A stretch of 64,000 bases of DNA from an uncultured Bacteroidia bacterium (GTDB lineage: Bacteria; Bacteroidota; Bacteroidia; Bacteroidales; F082), in assembly GCA_902774365.1 (NCBI GenBank), contig CACYHX010000010.1, forward strand, positions 26,173 to 90,172, written 5' to 3'. The notes under the pieces were generated by a model. The model did not search any database. It saw nothing but the letters and a program-made list of their open reading frames with translations, and was not told the origin of the DNA. Made by a program: the position numbers and the translations under genes. Below, in pieces: positions 24,378 through 32,115 of this stretch (positions are counted from its first letter, which is position 1; the number at the start of each line of letters is the position of its first letter).

Positions 24378-25619
24378 TTAATTTGTAGATGTTCTTTTCT
24401 TTCCCGTCAGCAGCACCTGCATCAGCCCCTTTTTCTGCTCCTGCATGGCCGCCAGCTTTTGTTTTTGTATCTCGATTTCTTTGTCGGCTTGTTCCAATAT
24501 GGCAGAAATGGCTTTTTGCTCTTGAAGTGTCGGAATGTAGAATTTCATAGAGCATAAGCCGTCGAAGGAAAGGCTGTCTCTTACACTGCCTTGCGTATAT
24601 GCAGGGATATGTCCTCTGAACCACCATGATTGGAGACATTGTAACAAATATGTTTTGTCAATGTTTTCGTTGGCTTTGAAAACGATGTACATTGGACTTA
24701 AAATGCCTTCGTCATAGTTGTTTAGCATAGCCAAAGAACCAACATTTACCCTGGATGGATTATAGGCAAACTCGCCTCGACGAACTACTTTGTAGTTGCT
24801 CGTGTCGTTGCTGGCTACAATTTTGTCGAATTGTTCTTCTTGGAGGATAAAACCTCTTGTGTTGGTAACTGATAAAACGCGATTGCAGCCAGCGTTTCTT
24901 CTATTGCATTCCGAAATGTAGTTGCCAAGTCTAAGGAAAGTGCCTCCCTCAAACCCCTTCAGCCTCTTCTTCCCCGTGAGCAGTTGCTGCATGAGGCCGC
25001 ACTTGCGCAGAGTGAGTTGCTCTATCAGGGCGGTCTGCTTGGCTATGGCAGTGTCCCAAAGGGAAAGAGCGTTTAGTATGTTTTGCTGTTCTTTGAGGTC
25101 TGGTAAAGGAAATGTTAGTCTTCCCAAGATTTCTTGGTTGAGGTTGGTTATATTTGTGCCTCGACCTTCATATTGCAAAAAACGTTGTAAATATCCAGCA
25201 TCAATAATATGCTTTATGTATCGGGTGCTTGTTTCTTCACCAGTTGTTCGGAAGCGGATGCAAAAACCGCTGTATGTTGCCTTGACATGGTTGGCATGAA
25301 TAATAACACAACGTCCAACCAACGATTTACTTCCATTTGAACGAACAAAAACTAAATCATCATCTTTTAAATGATATTCTTTGTCTAATTCGTTTGCTAA
25401 TTGTATCTGATTTAATTCATTTGCGTGAATATCAGTTTTGTCTTGAAAATCGCTAACTCCGAGAAAATAATATGAAAACCCATCTTCATTTGGCGTGAAG
25501 TTTAGCCCGTTTTTGAATGAGCCTATTTCTCCCAGCCTCTTCACTTCCCAGTCTTCGGGAATGAAGCCGAGGGGCGAGGGCTTGTAGCCGGAAGGGATAT
25601 GTTGGTTGTCGTTCATCAT
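24378..25619 (-). CDS. hsdS: Type I restriction specificity subunit (two target-recognition domains)
   Basis: HsdS selects the bipartite DNA target for methylation and cutting. The product of about 413 residues has the duplicated layout: TRD1 beginning GYKPSPLGFIPEDWEVKRLGE, a helical spacer ending LMQQLLTGKKRLKGFEG, TRD2, and a second spacer ending MQVLLTGKKRTSTN. Both spacers start with LKEQQ/LQEQK. Start is ambiguous: ATGs at 25619 and 25616 sit 28-31 bp after the fic stop, while an ATG at 25664 overlaps fic. The TRDs are AT-richer than HsdM, as usual for exchanged specificity domains. A separate half-length HsdS lies at the operon start. Confidence 0.92.
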   Translation of the reverse strand: MMNDNQHIPSGYKPSPLGFIPEDWEVKRLGEIGSFKNGLNFTPNEDGFSYYFLGVSDFQDKTDIHANELNQIQLANELDKEYHLKDDDLVFVRSNGSKSLVGRCVIIHANHVKATYSGFCIRFRTTGEETSTRYIKHIIDAGYLQRFLQYEGRGTNITNLNQEILGRLTFPLPDLKEQQNILNALSLWDTAIAKQTALIEQLTLRKCGLMQQLLTGKKRLKGFEGGTFLRLGNYISECNRRNAGCNRVLSVTNTRGFILQEEQFDKIVASNDTSNYKVVRRGEFAYNPSRVNVGSLAMLNNYDEGILSPMYIVFKANENIDKTYLLQCLQSWWFRGHIPAYTQGSVRDSLSFDGLCSMKFYIPTLQEQKAISAILEQADKEIEIQKQKLAAMQEQKKGLMQVLLTGKKRTSTN

Positions 25620-25647
25620 CAAAGATTGTTTTAGCAATACTCGTTTG

Positions 25648-26973
25648 TTAGAATCGTGGGCCATGGGTGGTGAAGCCCTGGGTCTCGATAAACTGATTAA
25701 GAAGATTGCCTATCACATTAACAATATCTTCCTTGTCTTGGTCGGTAAGAGATTCGGTGTATGATAGTTCTTTGTTGTACAAAACAACATTTGGCATTTC
25801 CCATTTGTTGTATGACACTTCAATTTTATATAAGAATTGCTGTATTGTTAATTCAATATACGTGTTAAACCCTGTTTTTATATTACCGAATTCCTTGAAG
25901 AAGTAGATGCTTGCATAATACTTGTTGTCGTTATACAAATCGTAATTTCCATTATTGGGTTCCCAATTAACAGAGGTAAATACGGAATAAAACTCGGACA
26001 ATTCTTTGTCAATATGCTTCAATAATTCAGAGAATTCTTCTTTCACTTTCTTTTCGGTGACTTCAGTTACTTCAGGCTTGTTGATTTGATTACGATACTT
26101 GGTTTTGAGATTTTTTTTCCAATCATCGGCCTCTTCTATGCTTTGTCCTTTGGACCCTTTGATGCTGATTTCCAATGATCTTAATAAGCATTTGCTCATA
26201 TATTCAACAAAGGGTGTGATTTGGGATAGTTCCGAATGGGCTCCGTCAGACGGAACAGGGCCAACGACAACATCACATTTGTTAAGGGCAGTAAGATAAT
26301 TGTTTTTGTCCTTGCTTTTCACCACAATCATCGGATATCCATGGCGATACAGAATGTAGTTCACCATCAGTCGGGAGATTCTTCCGTTTCCATCTTCGAA
26401 GGGATGGATTCGGATATAGCGATAATGGAACAATGACGCCAGTTCTATGGGGGTCATGGTTCCTTCTGTCTCGGCTTGGTTATACCATTGAAGCAAATCC
26501 GTCATCAATGCCGGTGTTTCTTCGGGCGAGGCATATTCGAAGCGCTCACCAGTGGCAGTGATAACAGAATTAGGCCGTGTCTTATATTGTCCTGCATGTA
26601 CTACATATGAAGTGCTCGTTCCGTCAGGTAGTTGACGATAAACAGTGTAATCCTCTCGAAGCAAAGTCTTATGTAGGGTTCTAATGAAATACTCGGTAAG
26701 GGGCTGCTCTTTATCCAAGGCCATCTCTTTTACCATTTTCAATCCGACATTGGAAGCTTTCATTTCTTCAAGGTCTTTCATGTTGGCCTCTTCTACTACT
26801 TTCCCAAACATCAATAGCATCTCGGTTTGCCCGTAGGTAAGGGTGTTGCCCTCGATGTGGTTGGAGTTGTAGTTGAACTCCAGCATAAATTTTTGGTCCA
26901 GTCTCTGTTGATACTCTTCTTTTACTGGTTGAAGCGACTGCCATTCTTTGAATAGTGTTTCTATCTTGTTCAT
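25648..26973 (-). CDS. Fic family protein (AMP-transferase, self-inhibited class II)
   Basis: Fic enzymes attach AMP or related nucleotides to target proteins. The complete motif HPFEDGNGRISR is at 190-201, with His190 catalytic and Glu/Asp and Gly-Asn for metal and phosphate. An N-terminal inhibitory motif (S/T)xxxE(G/N) is present as SNHIEG at 37-42, so activity should be held in check without a separate antitoxin. The 441-residue length is above the usual 370 because of a C-terminal extension of about 150 residues rich in Lys/Glu then Tyr/Phe, which I do not recognise. It sits between hsdM and hsdS. Fic genes are known passengers of type I RM loci, but their target there is unknown. Confidence 0.9.
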   Translation of the reverse strand: MNKIETLFKEWQSLQPVKEEYQQRLDQKFMLEFNYNSNHIEGNTLTYGQTEMLLMFGKVVEEANMKDLEEMKASNVGLKMVKEMALDKEQPLTEYFIRTLHKTLLREDYTVYRQLPDGTSTSYVVHAGQYKTRPNSVITATGERFEYASPEETPALMTDLLQWYNQAETEGTMTPIELASLFHYRYIRIHPFEDGNGRISRLMVNYILYRHGYPMIVVKSKDKNNYLTALNKCDVVVGPVPSDGAHSELSQITPFVEYMSKCLLRSLEISIKGSKGQSIEEADDWKKNLKTKYRNQINKPEVTEVTEKKVKEEFSELLKHIDKELSEFYSVFTSVNWEPNNGNYDLYNDNKYYASIYFFKEFGNIKTGFNTYIELTIQQFLYKIEVSYNKWEMPNVVLYNKELSYTESLTDQDKEDIVNVIGNLLNQFIETQGFTTHGPRF

Positions 26974-26987
26974 AACTTTATGTCGTT

Positions 26988-28517
26988 TTAATATCCTAAT
27001 TCCTTCAAATATTCCTTCATCTTCCCCTGCACCTCGGCCAGTTCCGTTTCCAACTGTTCGATCTCTTTCTGCATGGCAGGGATGTCGATTTCGGCTTCTT
27101 CCTCGTAGGTGTCCACGTAGCGCGGGATGTTGAGATTGAAGTCGTTTTCACGGATTTCATCAGGCGTGGCCACGTAGGCGTATTTGCCTTCCACTACGCC
27201 AGGCTGCAACTCGCCATCGGCGAAATTGCGGTAGATGCCCACGATGTGTTCGATGTCCTCGGGGCGGAGCTTGTTTTGGTTCTTGCCGTTCTCGTACTCG
27301 CGGCTGGCATCGATGAACAGCACATTCTCCGAGCCACGCCCCTTACGGAAGATGGCAATGGCAGCAGGAATGCCCGTGCCATAGAAAAGGTTGGCAGGCA
27401 AACCGATGACAGCCTCCAAAGTGTGTTCGTTCTCAAGGATATACTGGCGAATCTTGCCTTCGCTACCGCCACGGAACAACACGCCGTGAGGGATAATGAC
27501 GCCTACCTTGCCGTTTTGGTCGTCGGCCACCTCCAGCATGTGGCTGATGAAGGCCCAGTCGCCCTTGCTCTTGGGCGGGATGCCGCGCCAGAAGCGGTTG
27601 TAAGGGTCGCTGGCGGCTTCCTCGGCGCCCCATTTGTCGAGGCTGAAAGGAGGATTGGCCACCACCGTGTCGAACTTCATCAATTTGTCGTTCATCTTCA
27701 GCTTGGGGTTGCGCAAGGTGTCGCCCCAGCGGATGACGGCATTGTCGAAGCCGTGCAAAAACATGTTCATCATGGCCAAGGCCCAAGTGCTGCCGTTCAC
27801 CTCTTGCCCGTAGAGTGAGAAGTTGTTGTTGCCCACTTCCTTTCCAGCCTTGATGAGCAAGGAGCCGGAGCCGCAGGTGACATCGCAGATGCGAGCGCCG
27901 GGTTTGCTTTTGGTGAGTTTGGCGAGCAAGGTGGAAACCTCGGCAGGGGTGAAGAAGTCACCCGCTTTCTTGCCAGCCTCCCCTGCAAAGGTGGAGACGA
28001 GATACATATAGGCATCCCCAATGATGTCGTTGTTCTCTAGGTGCGACTCATCCAAGTCAACGCCGTTGAAATCTTGCAGCAGGTTTTTCAGACGGGCGTT
28101 TTTCTCTTTCGGCTCGCCCAGATTGGCGCTGTTGAAGCTGATGTTGCGGAAGATGCTGCTGCCGTCCTCGCTGCTCATCTTCTCGCGGTTGGCGTCTTCG
28201 AGGTCGGCCAGCGCCTCGTCAATCAACTCGCCGATGTTGGTGGCGTTGCGGTGCTCATAGAGGAAGTCGAACGAGCTCTTTTCGGGCACCACAAAACGCT
28301 CGTGACGCATGGCGCGCTCGGCGCGTTCCACCTCACCTTCATATTTAATAAGGTAATCGTTCAACTTCGATTTATACACGTCGCTGACGTATTTCAGAAA
28401 CAGCATGGTGAGGATGTAGTCCTTGTATTGGCTTGGGTCGATGACGCCACGAAAGGTATCGCAGGCCTTCCAAACCGTGCGGTTGATGTCGTCTTGGGTG
28501 ATTTTCTTGGTTTCCAT
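26988..28517 (-). CDS. hsdM: Type I restriction-modification methyltransferase subunit
   Basis: This is an N6-adenine methyltransferase that protects host sites and forms the core of the restriction complex. The 509-residue product has the HsdM N-terminal helical domain (1-150), then the SAM-binding motif I DVTCGSGSLL at 212-221 and catalytic motif IV NPPF at 288-291. The C-terminus is coiled-coil (IPAMQKEIEQLETELAEVQGKM), contacting HsdS. It begins 3 bp after the half-HsdS gene and ends 14 bp before fic. Its GC content resembles the core genome, unlike the TIR block. Confidence 0.97.
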   Translation of the reverse strand: METKKITQDDINRTVWKACDTFRGVIDPSQYKDYILTMLFLKYVSDVYKSKLNDYLIKYEGEVERAERAMRHERFVVPEKSSFDFLYEHRNATNIGELIDEALADLEDANREKMSSEDGSSIFRNISFNSANLGEPKEKNARLKNLLQDFNGVDLDESHLENNDIIGDAYMYLVSTFAGEAGKKAGDFFTPAEVSTLLAKLTKSKPGARICDVTCGSGSLLIKAGKEVGNNNFSLYGQEVNGSTWALAMMNMFLHGFDNAVIRWGDTLRNPKLKMNDKLMKFDTVVANPPFSLDKWGAEEAASDPYNRFWRGIPPKSKGDWAFISHMLEVADDQNGKVGVIIPHGVLFRGGSEGKIRQYILENEHTLEAVIGLPANLFYGTGIPAAIAIFRKGRGSENVLFIDASREYENGKNQNKLRPEDIEHIVGIYRNFADGELQPGVVEGKYAYVATPDEIRENDFNLNIPRYVDTYEEEAEIDIPAMQKEIEQLETELAEVQGKMKEYLKELGY

Positions 28518-28520
28518 ATC

Positions 28521-29090
28521 TTATTTTAATTTATTCATTATGAGTTGGTTGGTTATCATGTTCCGTTTTTCGGTGATGGCTTTTAGAAGTTCTTCTTCTT
28601 TCTGTTGGAGTTTGGCCAATTCTACGATTTGATGTTGTGTTTTCAAGTCGGGGATGGCGATTTCCAAATTTGCAAGAATCTGTTTTCGGATGAGTGGCGT
28701 ACCCGTGCCCACTTGCCCAGCCTTGATGGTGGCTAGCGTTTTTGGTTGGCTCAAATACCAACAGAGGTAGTCGGGGAGGATGCCCCCGTCGTCTATCCTT
28801 ATTATATAAAAGGTGGTTGAGGCTATGGCTGGATGCTCAAAATCGACCACACGACAAAGGTTGGAGGTTCCTTTTCCAGCAAACAGCAGGTCGCCCCTTC
28901 GTAAGAGATGTTTCTCTAACTTTGGGGAATAAGAAATTCGTGAAGCGGTTTTTTCAAGTGATTCCGCCAATAGATCCTTGATTTGCAAGTAAGCAATTTC
29001 GCCTTGGGGCGCCGTGGTCAAGAACACTCCAGATTGGATCTTTGCAAATTCTTGTATAGTTAATATTCTAGTATGATTAATACTATTCAT
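28521..29090 (-). CDS. Half-length restriction specificity (HsdS-like) protein
   Basis: The 189-residue product contains one TRD (ILTIQEFAKIQSGVF, LLRRGDLLFAGKGTSN, GTGTPLIRKQILANLEIAIPDL) and one helical conserved region (HQIVELAKLQQKEEELLKAITEKRN). Full HsdS proteins have two of each, so this might act as a dimer or recruit HsdM to a palindromic target. Sequence similarity to either half of the downstream hsdS seems low, so it is not a recent truncation of it. ATG 29090 is chosen: the frame extends to a TTG at 29105, but that lies across the -7 box. It is the first gene of the island operon and appears to be leaderless or nearly so. Confidence 0.85.
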   Translation of the reverse strand: MNSINHTRILTIQEFAKIQSGVFLTTAPQGEIAYLQIKDLLAESLEKTASRISYSPKLEKHLLRRGDLLFAGKGTSNLCRVVDFEHPAIASTTFYIIRIDDGGILPDYLCWYLSQPKTLATIKAGQVGTGTPLIRKQILANLEIAIPDLKTQHQIVELAKLQQKEEELLKAITEKRNMITNQLIMNKLK

Positions 29091-29094
29091 GTCG

Positions 29095-29125
29095 CAAAGA
29101 TACAAATAATTCTGGAAATAGCAAA
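29095..29125 (-). promoter_or_regulatory. Promoter of the defence operon (TTTG-N19-TATCTTTG)
   Basis: The minus strand reads TTTG, 19 bp, then TATCTTTG, an exact match to the Bacteroidota -33/-7 consensus and spacing. Only 4 bp separate the -7 box from the ATG of the half-HsdS gene, predicting a transcript that starts at or near the start codon. It is the only strong promoter I see for the eleven-gene island. Confidence 0.75.
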
Positions 29126-29168
29126 TTATTTTCAGAAAAAATGTGGTAAACGATGTACTAAATTGAAA

Positions 29169-30299
29169 CTATCCTTCCAACTCTAACCTTATTATCTCCC
29201 AAAACATCCCCATCCCAACTTCCAAAATGTCGTCGGGAAAATCAAACATCGGGTCGTGAAGTGCTGGCTGCTCTGTGCCCGAACCCAAACCGAAGAAACC
29301 GATAGGGCAGACGCTCCCAAACCTTCCAAAGTCTTCCGACCAACGGAAAGGCTCTTCAAGATGACCGAGATTTAATTCAAGGTTCTTGGCAGCTTGTTCA
29401 ATGGTTTTCACGCAGTTGTCGTCGCTGTTGGTGGCGGCGAAGGCCTCATGCATCGAGAAGTTGAAGTCGAAGAGGTGGTCTTTGGCCTTGGCTCGGCAGA
29501 ACTCGATGATTTCCGTTGACATCAGCTCCAGGTTGCGGTCGTTGAAGCTGCGCAGGGTGAGCCAAATCTCGGCATGGCCAGGGGCGACACCGAAAGTCTC
29601 CTCGCCCAGCGTGGCATGAGTGATGACGAAAGTGGTCAAGGGCTTCACGGCCTTCAGCTGCTCGCGTTTTTTCTCCAGATGGTGGATGAGCTGGGCCAGC
29701 AACTCCGAGGGACTATGCCCCGTCTCGGGTTGCGAGGCATGCGCTGTGCGACCGTCGAAGATGAGTTTCAGACCAAACGATGCCGCTGCGAAACAGCCTT
29801 CCTTCACCATGATTTTACCTTTCTCAAAACCGGGTAGGTTGTGCAACCCATAGGCCACATCGGGTTTGATTTGCTCAAACTGAGGGTCGCTGAGGATGGC
29901 TTGTGCGCCTTGACCAGTCTCTTCGGCAGGCTGGAAGAGTAGCACCACTTCGCCTTGGTCGGGACGTTGCTCACCGAGCCATTGCGCCAAGCCACAGAGG
30001 ATGGTGGCATGGCCGTCGTGGCCGCATTTGTGTGAAACGCCTTGGTTTTGTGAGCGGTAGGGAAGATCATTGGGCTCGGGGATATGCAAAGCGTCGATGT
30101 CGCCACGGATGAGGATACGCTTGCCAGGCTTTGCACCTTTATATATAGCGGCCAGTCCGAAGCCGCCGATTTTCTCTATGATTTGGTCGGGGTGGGTTTG
30201 TTTCACCCATTCATTCAAAATGCCGTTGGTCAGCGCTTCCTGGCCCGAGAGTTCGGGATGAGCGTGAAGGATATGGCGCAATTCGATGAGGTTTTGCAT
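29169..30299 (-). CDS. M20 family amidohydrolase (N-acyl amino acid/peptide deacylase)
   Basis: The 376-residue zinc enzyme belongs to the M20D amidohydrolase group (hippurate hydrolase, IAA-amino acid hydrolase, N-acetyl-diaminopimelate deacetylase relatives). RHILHAHPELSGQE at the N-terminus, GDIDALHIPE (metal Asp), HKCGHDGHATILCGLA (metal His) and LFQPAEETGQGA (catalytic Glu pair) are all present, as is the lid/dimer domain in the middle (SFGLKLIFDGRTAHASQPETG). No signal peptide is visible, so it is cytoplasmic. Substrate cannot be fixed by sequence alone. It is divergent from manA with a -7 box 16 bp before its ATG. Confidence 0.9.
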   Translation of the reverse strand: MQNLIELRHILHAHPELSGQEALTNGILNEWVKQTHPDQIIEKIGGFGLAAIYKGAKPGKRILIRGDIDALHIPEPNDLPYRSQNQGVSHKCGHDGHATILCGLAQWLGEQRPDQGEVVLLFQPAEETGQGAQAILSDPQFEQIKPDVAYGLHNLPGFEKGKIMVKEGCFAAASFGLKLIFDGRTAHASQPETGHSPSELLAQLIHHLEKKREQLKAVKPLTTFVITHATLGEETFGVAPGHAEIWLTLRSFNDRNLELMSTEIIEFCRAKAKDHLFDFNFSMHEAFAATNSDDNCVKTIEQAAKNLELNLGHLEEPFRWSEDFGRFGSVCPIGFFGLGSGTEQPALHDPMFDFPDDILEVGMGMFWEIIRLELEG

Positions 30300-30315
30300 G
30301 GCTTGAAATTTGCGA

Positions 30316-30323
30316 CAAAACTA
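30316..30323 (-). promoter_or_regulatory. -7 box (TAGTTTTG) for the M20 gene
   Basis: A TAnnTTTG match on the minus strand, in the 84-bp divergent spacer with manA. Confidence 0.5.
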
Positions 30324-30335
30324 CGGAAAAATGCG

Positions 30336-30363
30336 TTGTGTTTCGGATTTAGTCTTATCTTTG
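30336..30363 (+). promoter_or_regulatory. Promoter of manA (TTG...TATCTTTG)
   Basis: A -7 box TATCTTTG at 30356-30363 with TTG at 30336-30338, 17-bp spacing; the ATG is 20 bp downstream. Confidence 0.6.
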
Positions 30364-30383
30364 CCCCCAAATTTTCTGAATCG

Positions 30384-31379
30384 ATGCAAACCGTATTATA
30401 TCCCCTGAAATTCAAACCCATCTTCAAAGACAAAATCTGGGGCGGCCGCAAAATCAAGGAGCAACTGGGCATGGACTATGGTCCGCTGCCTAACTGCGGC
30501 GAGGTGTGGCTGCTCTCAGGCATCTGGGATGAGCAGAGCGAGGTCGCCAACGGCGACTTTGAAGGCGACGAGATCAACGATCTGGTGGAGACTTTCATGG
30601 GTGACTTGGTAGGGGAGACGGTCTTCGACAAATACGGTGAGCAATTTCCTCTGCTATTGAAGATTATCGACGCCAACGACTGGCTCTCGGTGCAGGTGCA
30701 TCCCGATGATGAGCTGGCCGAGAAGCGTGGCCTGGGCAACGGCAAGACAGAGATGTGGTATGTGATGCAGGCCGACAAAGACGCCGAACTCGTCATGGGC
30801 TTCAACCGCGAGATGACGCGAATGGACTATGCCAACGTGTTGAAAGACAATACGCTGCAATCGGTGCTCAACCACGAGCAGGTGAAGAAAGACGATGTGT
30901 TTTTCATCCCTGCGGGTCGTGTCCATGCGCTCGGCCCTGGCATCATGGTGGCTGAGATCCAACAGACCAGCGACACCACCTACCGCATCTACGACTGGGA
31001 CCGCATCGACGTGGCTGGCATGCGCCGCGAGCTGCATATCCCGCAGTCGGTGGAAGCCATCGACGGTAGGATGCCTGAAAGTTACAGGACCGAGGTCGAG
31101 GACGTGATGAACAGGACTGTCCCCGTCGTGGATTGCCAGTATTTTGTAACCAACCTCCTGCAGCTGCAAGGCGAGATGGTAAAAGACTATTCCAACCTCG
31201 ACTCTTTCGTGATTTTGATGCCTCTGGAAGGAAATTTCACCTTGAATTGGGAAAATGGCGCGATATTTGTAAAACAAGGTGAGTGTGTCCTGATCCCGAA
31301 TGTCATCAAAAAGGTGACCGTCAGGGCGGAAAAATACTGTAAACTACTTGAAGTGTATTGCCAACTTGAAGAGGAATGA
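30384..31379 (+). CDS. manA: Mannose-6-phosphate isomerase, class I
   Basis: Interconverts fructose-6-P and mannose-6-P, feeding GDP-mannose/GDP-fucose for surface glycans or mannose catabolism. The 331-residue cupin-fold product has the zinc-binding VQVHPDDELAEK segment, GKTEMWYVMQAD, and FFIPAGRVHALGPGIMVAEIQQTSDTTYR region with further metal ligands, diagnostic of type I PMI. The ATG at 30384 follows the promoter; the frame continues upstream to 30084 but there it only shadows the divergent M20 gene. Length matches the short Bacteroidota/Firmicutes ManA form. Confidence 0.93.
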   Translation: MQTVLYPLKFKPIFKDKIWGGRKIKEQLGMDYGPLPNCGEVWLLSGIWDEQSEVANGDFEGDEINDLVETFMGDLVGETVFDKYGEQFPLLLKIIDANDWLSVQVHPDDELAEKRGLGNGKTEMWYVMQADKDAELVMGFNREMTRMDYANVLKDNTLQSVLNHEQVKKDDVFFIPAGRVHALGPGIMVAEIQQTSDTTYRIYDWDRIDVAGMRRELHIPQSVEAIDGRMPESYRTEVEDVMNRTVPVVDCQYFVTNLLQLQGEMVKDYSNLDSFVILMPLEGNFTLNWENGAIFVKQGECVLIPNVIKKVTVRAEKYCKLLEVYCQLEEE

Positions 31380-31440
31380 TGAATTTTGAATCTTTGAATA
31401 TTGAATTTTTGAATTTTTGAATATTAAATCTTTAAATCCA

Positions 31441-31941
31441 ATGAAAAAACTTATGACACTTTTGCTGATGGCTTTGGTTTTCACGGGCCTTCATGCGCAA
31501 TCGAAAACTGACCTGCCTAACGTCACTTTGAAAGACCTGAACGGCAAGGATGTGAACATCGCCAAGCTGAACAACAACGGCAACCCCATCGTCCTCACCT
31601 TCTGGGCCACGTGGTGCGGTCCCTGTATCAAGGAGCATAACGCCTTGAACGAGGTCTATCAGGACTGGCAGGACGAGACCGGCGTGAAGATCTATGCCGT
31701 TTCTATCGACGACTCGCGTTCCACCGCCAAGGTGAAGCCCACCGTGGAAGGCAAGGGCTGGGATTTCGACATCCTGCTCGATGTGAATAGCGACCTCAAA
31801 CGCGCCATGAATGTGAGCAACCCGCCGCATACCTTCCTCTTCGACGGCAACGGCAAGCTCGTGTACCAACATACCGGCTATATCGAGGGCGGCGAAGAAG
31901 ACCTCTACGATGAAATCCTGAAAGTCGCTAAGAAAAAGTAA
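31441..31941 (+). CDS. TlpA-like thiol-disulfide oxidoreductase
   Basis: The 166-residue exported thioredoxin-fold protein has a signal peptide (MKKLMTLLLMALVFTGLHAQ) and LTFWATWCGPCIKEH with active-site CGPC at 59-62; a cis-Pro occurs in SNPPHTF. Such TlpA/ResA proteins reduce periplasmic or surface disulfides, often for cytochrome or outer-membrane protein maturation. An upstream in-frame ATG at 31417 lies in the repetitive leader and is unlikely. It precedes a barrel-like protein and an Omp28-like lipoprotein with a CxxC motif, which may be redox partners, though a repeat element separates it from them. Confidence 0.92.
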   Translation: MKKLMTLLLMALVFTGLHAQSKTDLPNVTLKDLNGKDVNIAKLNNNGNPIVLTFWATWCGPCIKEHNALNEVYQDWQDETGVKIYAVSIDDSRSTAKVKPTVEGKGWDFDILLDVNSDLKRAMNVSNPPHTFLFDGNGKLVYQHTGYIEGGEEDLYDEILKVAKKK

Positions 31942-31964
31942 ATGCTAGAGGCTGCTCATTAGAC

Positions 31965-32052
31965 CGTCATTGCGGGCTTGACCCGCAATCTCCTAAGCAA
32001 AAGGGAAATCCCTTTAGCGCAGGAGATGGCGTTCCGCTTTCGCGGAATGACG
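31965..32052. repeat. Palindromic cloverleaf-like intergenic element, copy 2
   Basis: Outer arms CGTCAT (31965-31970) and ATGACG (32047-32052) enclose TGCGGG/CCCGCA (31971-31976/31982-31987), ATCTCCT/AGGAGAT (31988-31994/32021-32027) with inner AAAGGG/CCCTTT, and TTCCGC/GCGGAA (32032-32037/32042-32047). The inner and third stems differ in sequence from copy 1 but remain paired. An additional right end, GCCATGACGG, follows at 32061-32070. Confidence 0.8.
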
Positions 32053-32115
32053 GTCCCTCCGCCATGACGGTAAGAGGTTTTGGGAGCCTGTGTCCCGTGT
32101 CAAAAACAATCATTT

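Noticed and set aside
24378-29090. Phase-variable hsdS shuffling by inversion
   Set aside because: The two hsdS genes lie in the same orientation, share no visible long inverted repeat, and no recombinase is nearby.
15029-29125. Mobile element or integrated phage carrying the defence island
   Set aside because: No integrase, transposase, phage structural gene or flanking direct repeat was found; tRNA genes are not adjacent to either end.
30084-30383. Long N-terminal extension of ManA
   Set aside because: That part overlaps the divergent M20 gene on the other strand and the promoter; ATG 30384 matches the family start.
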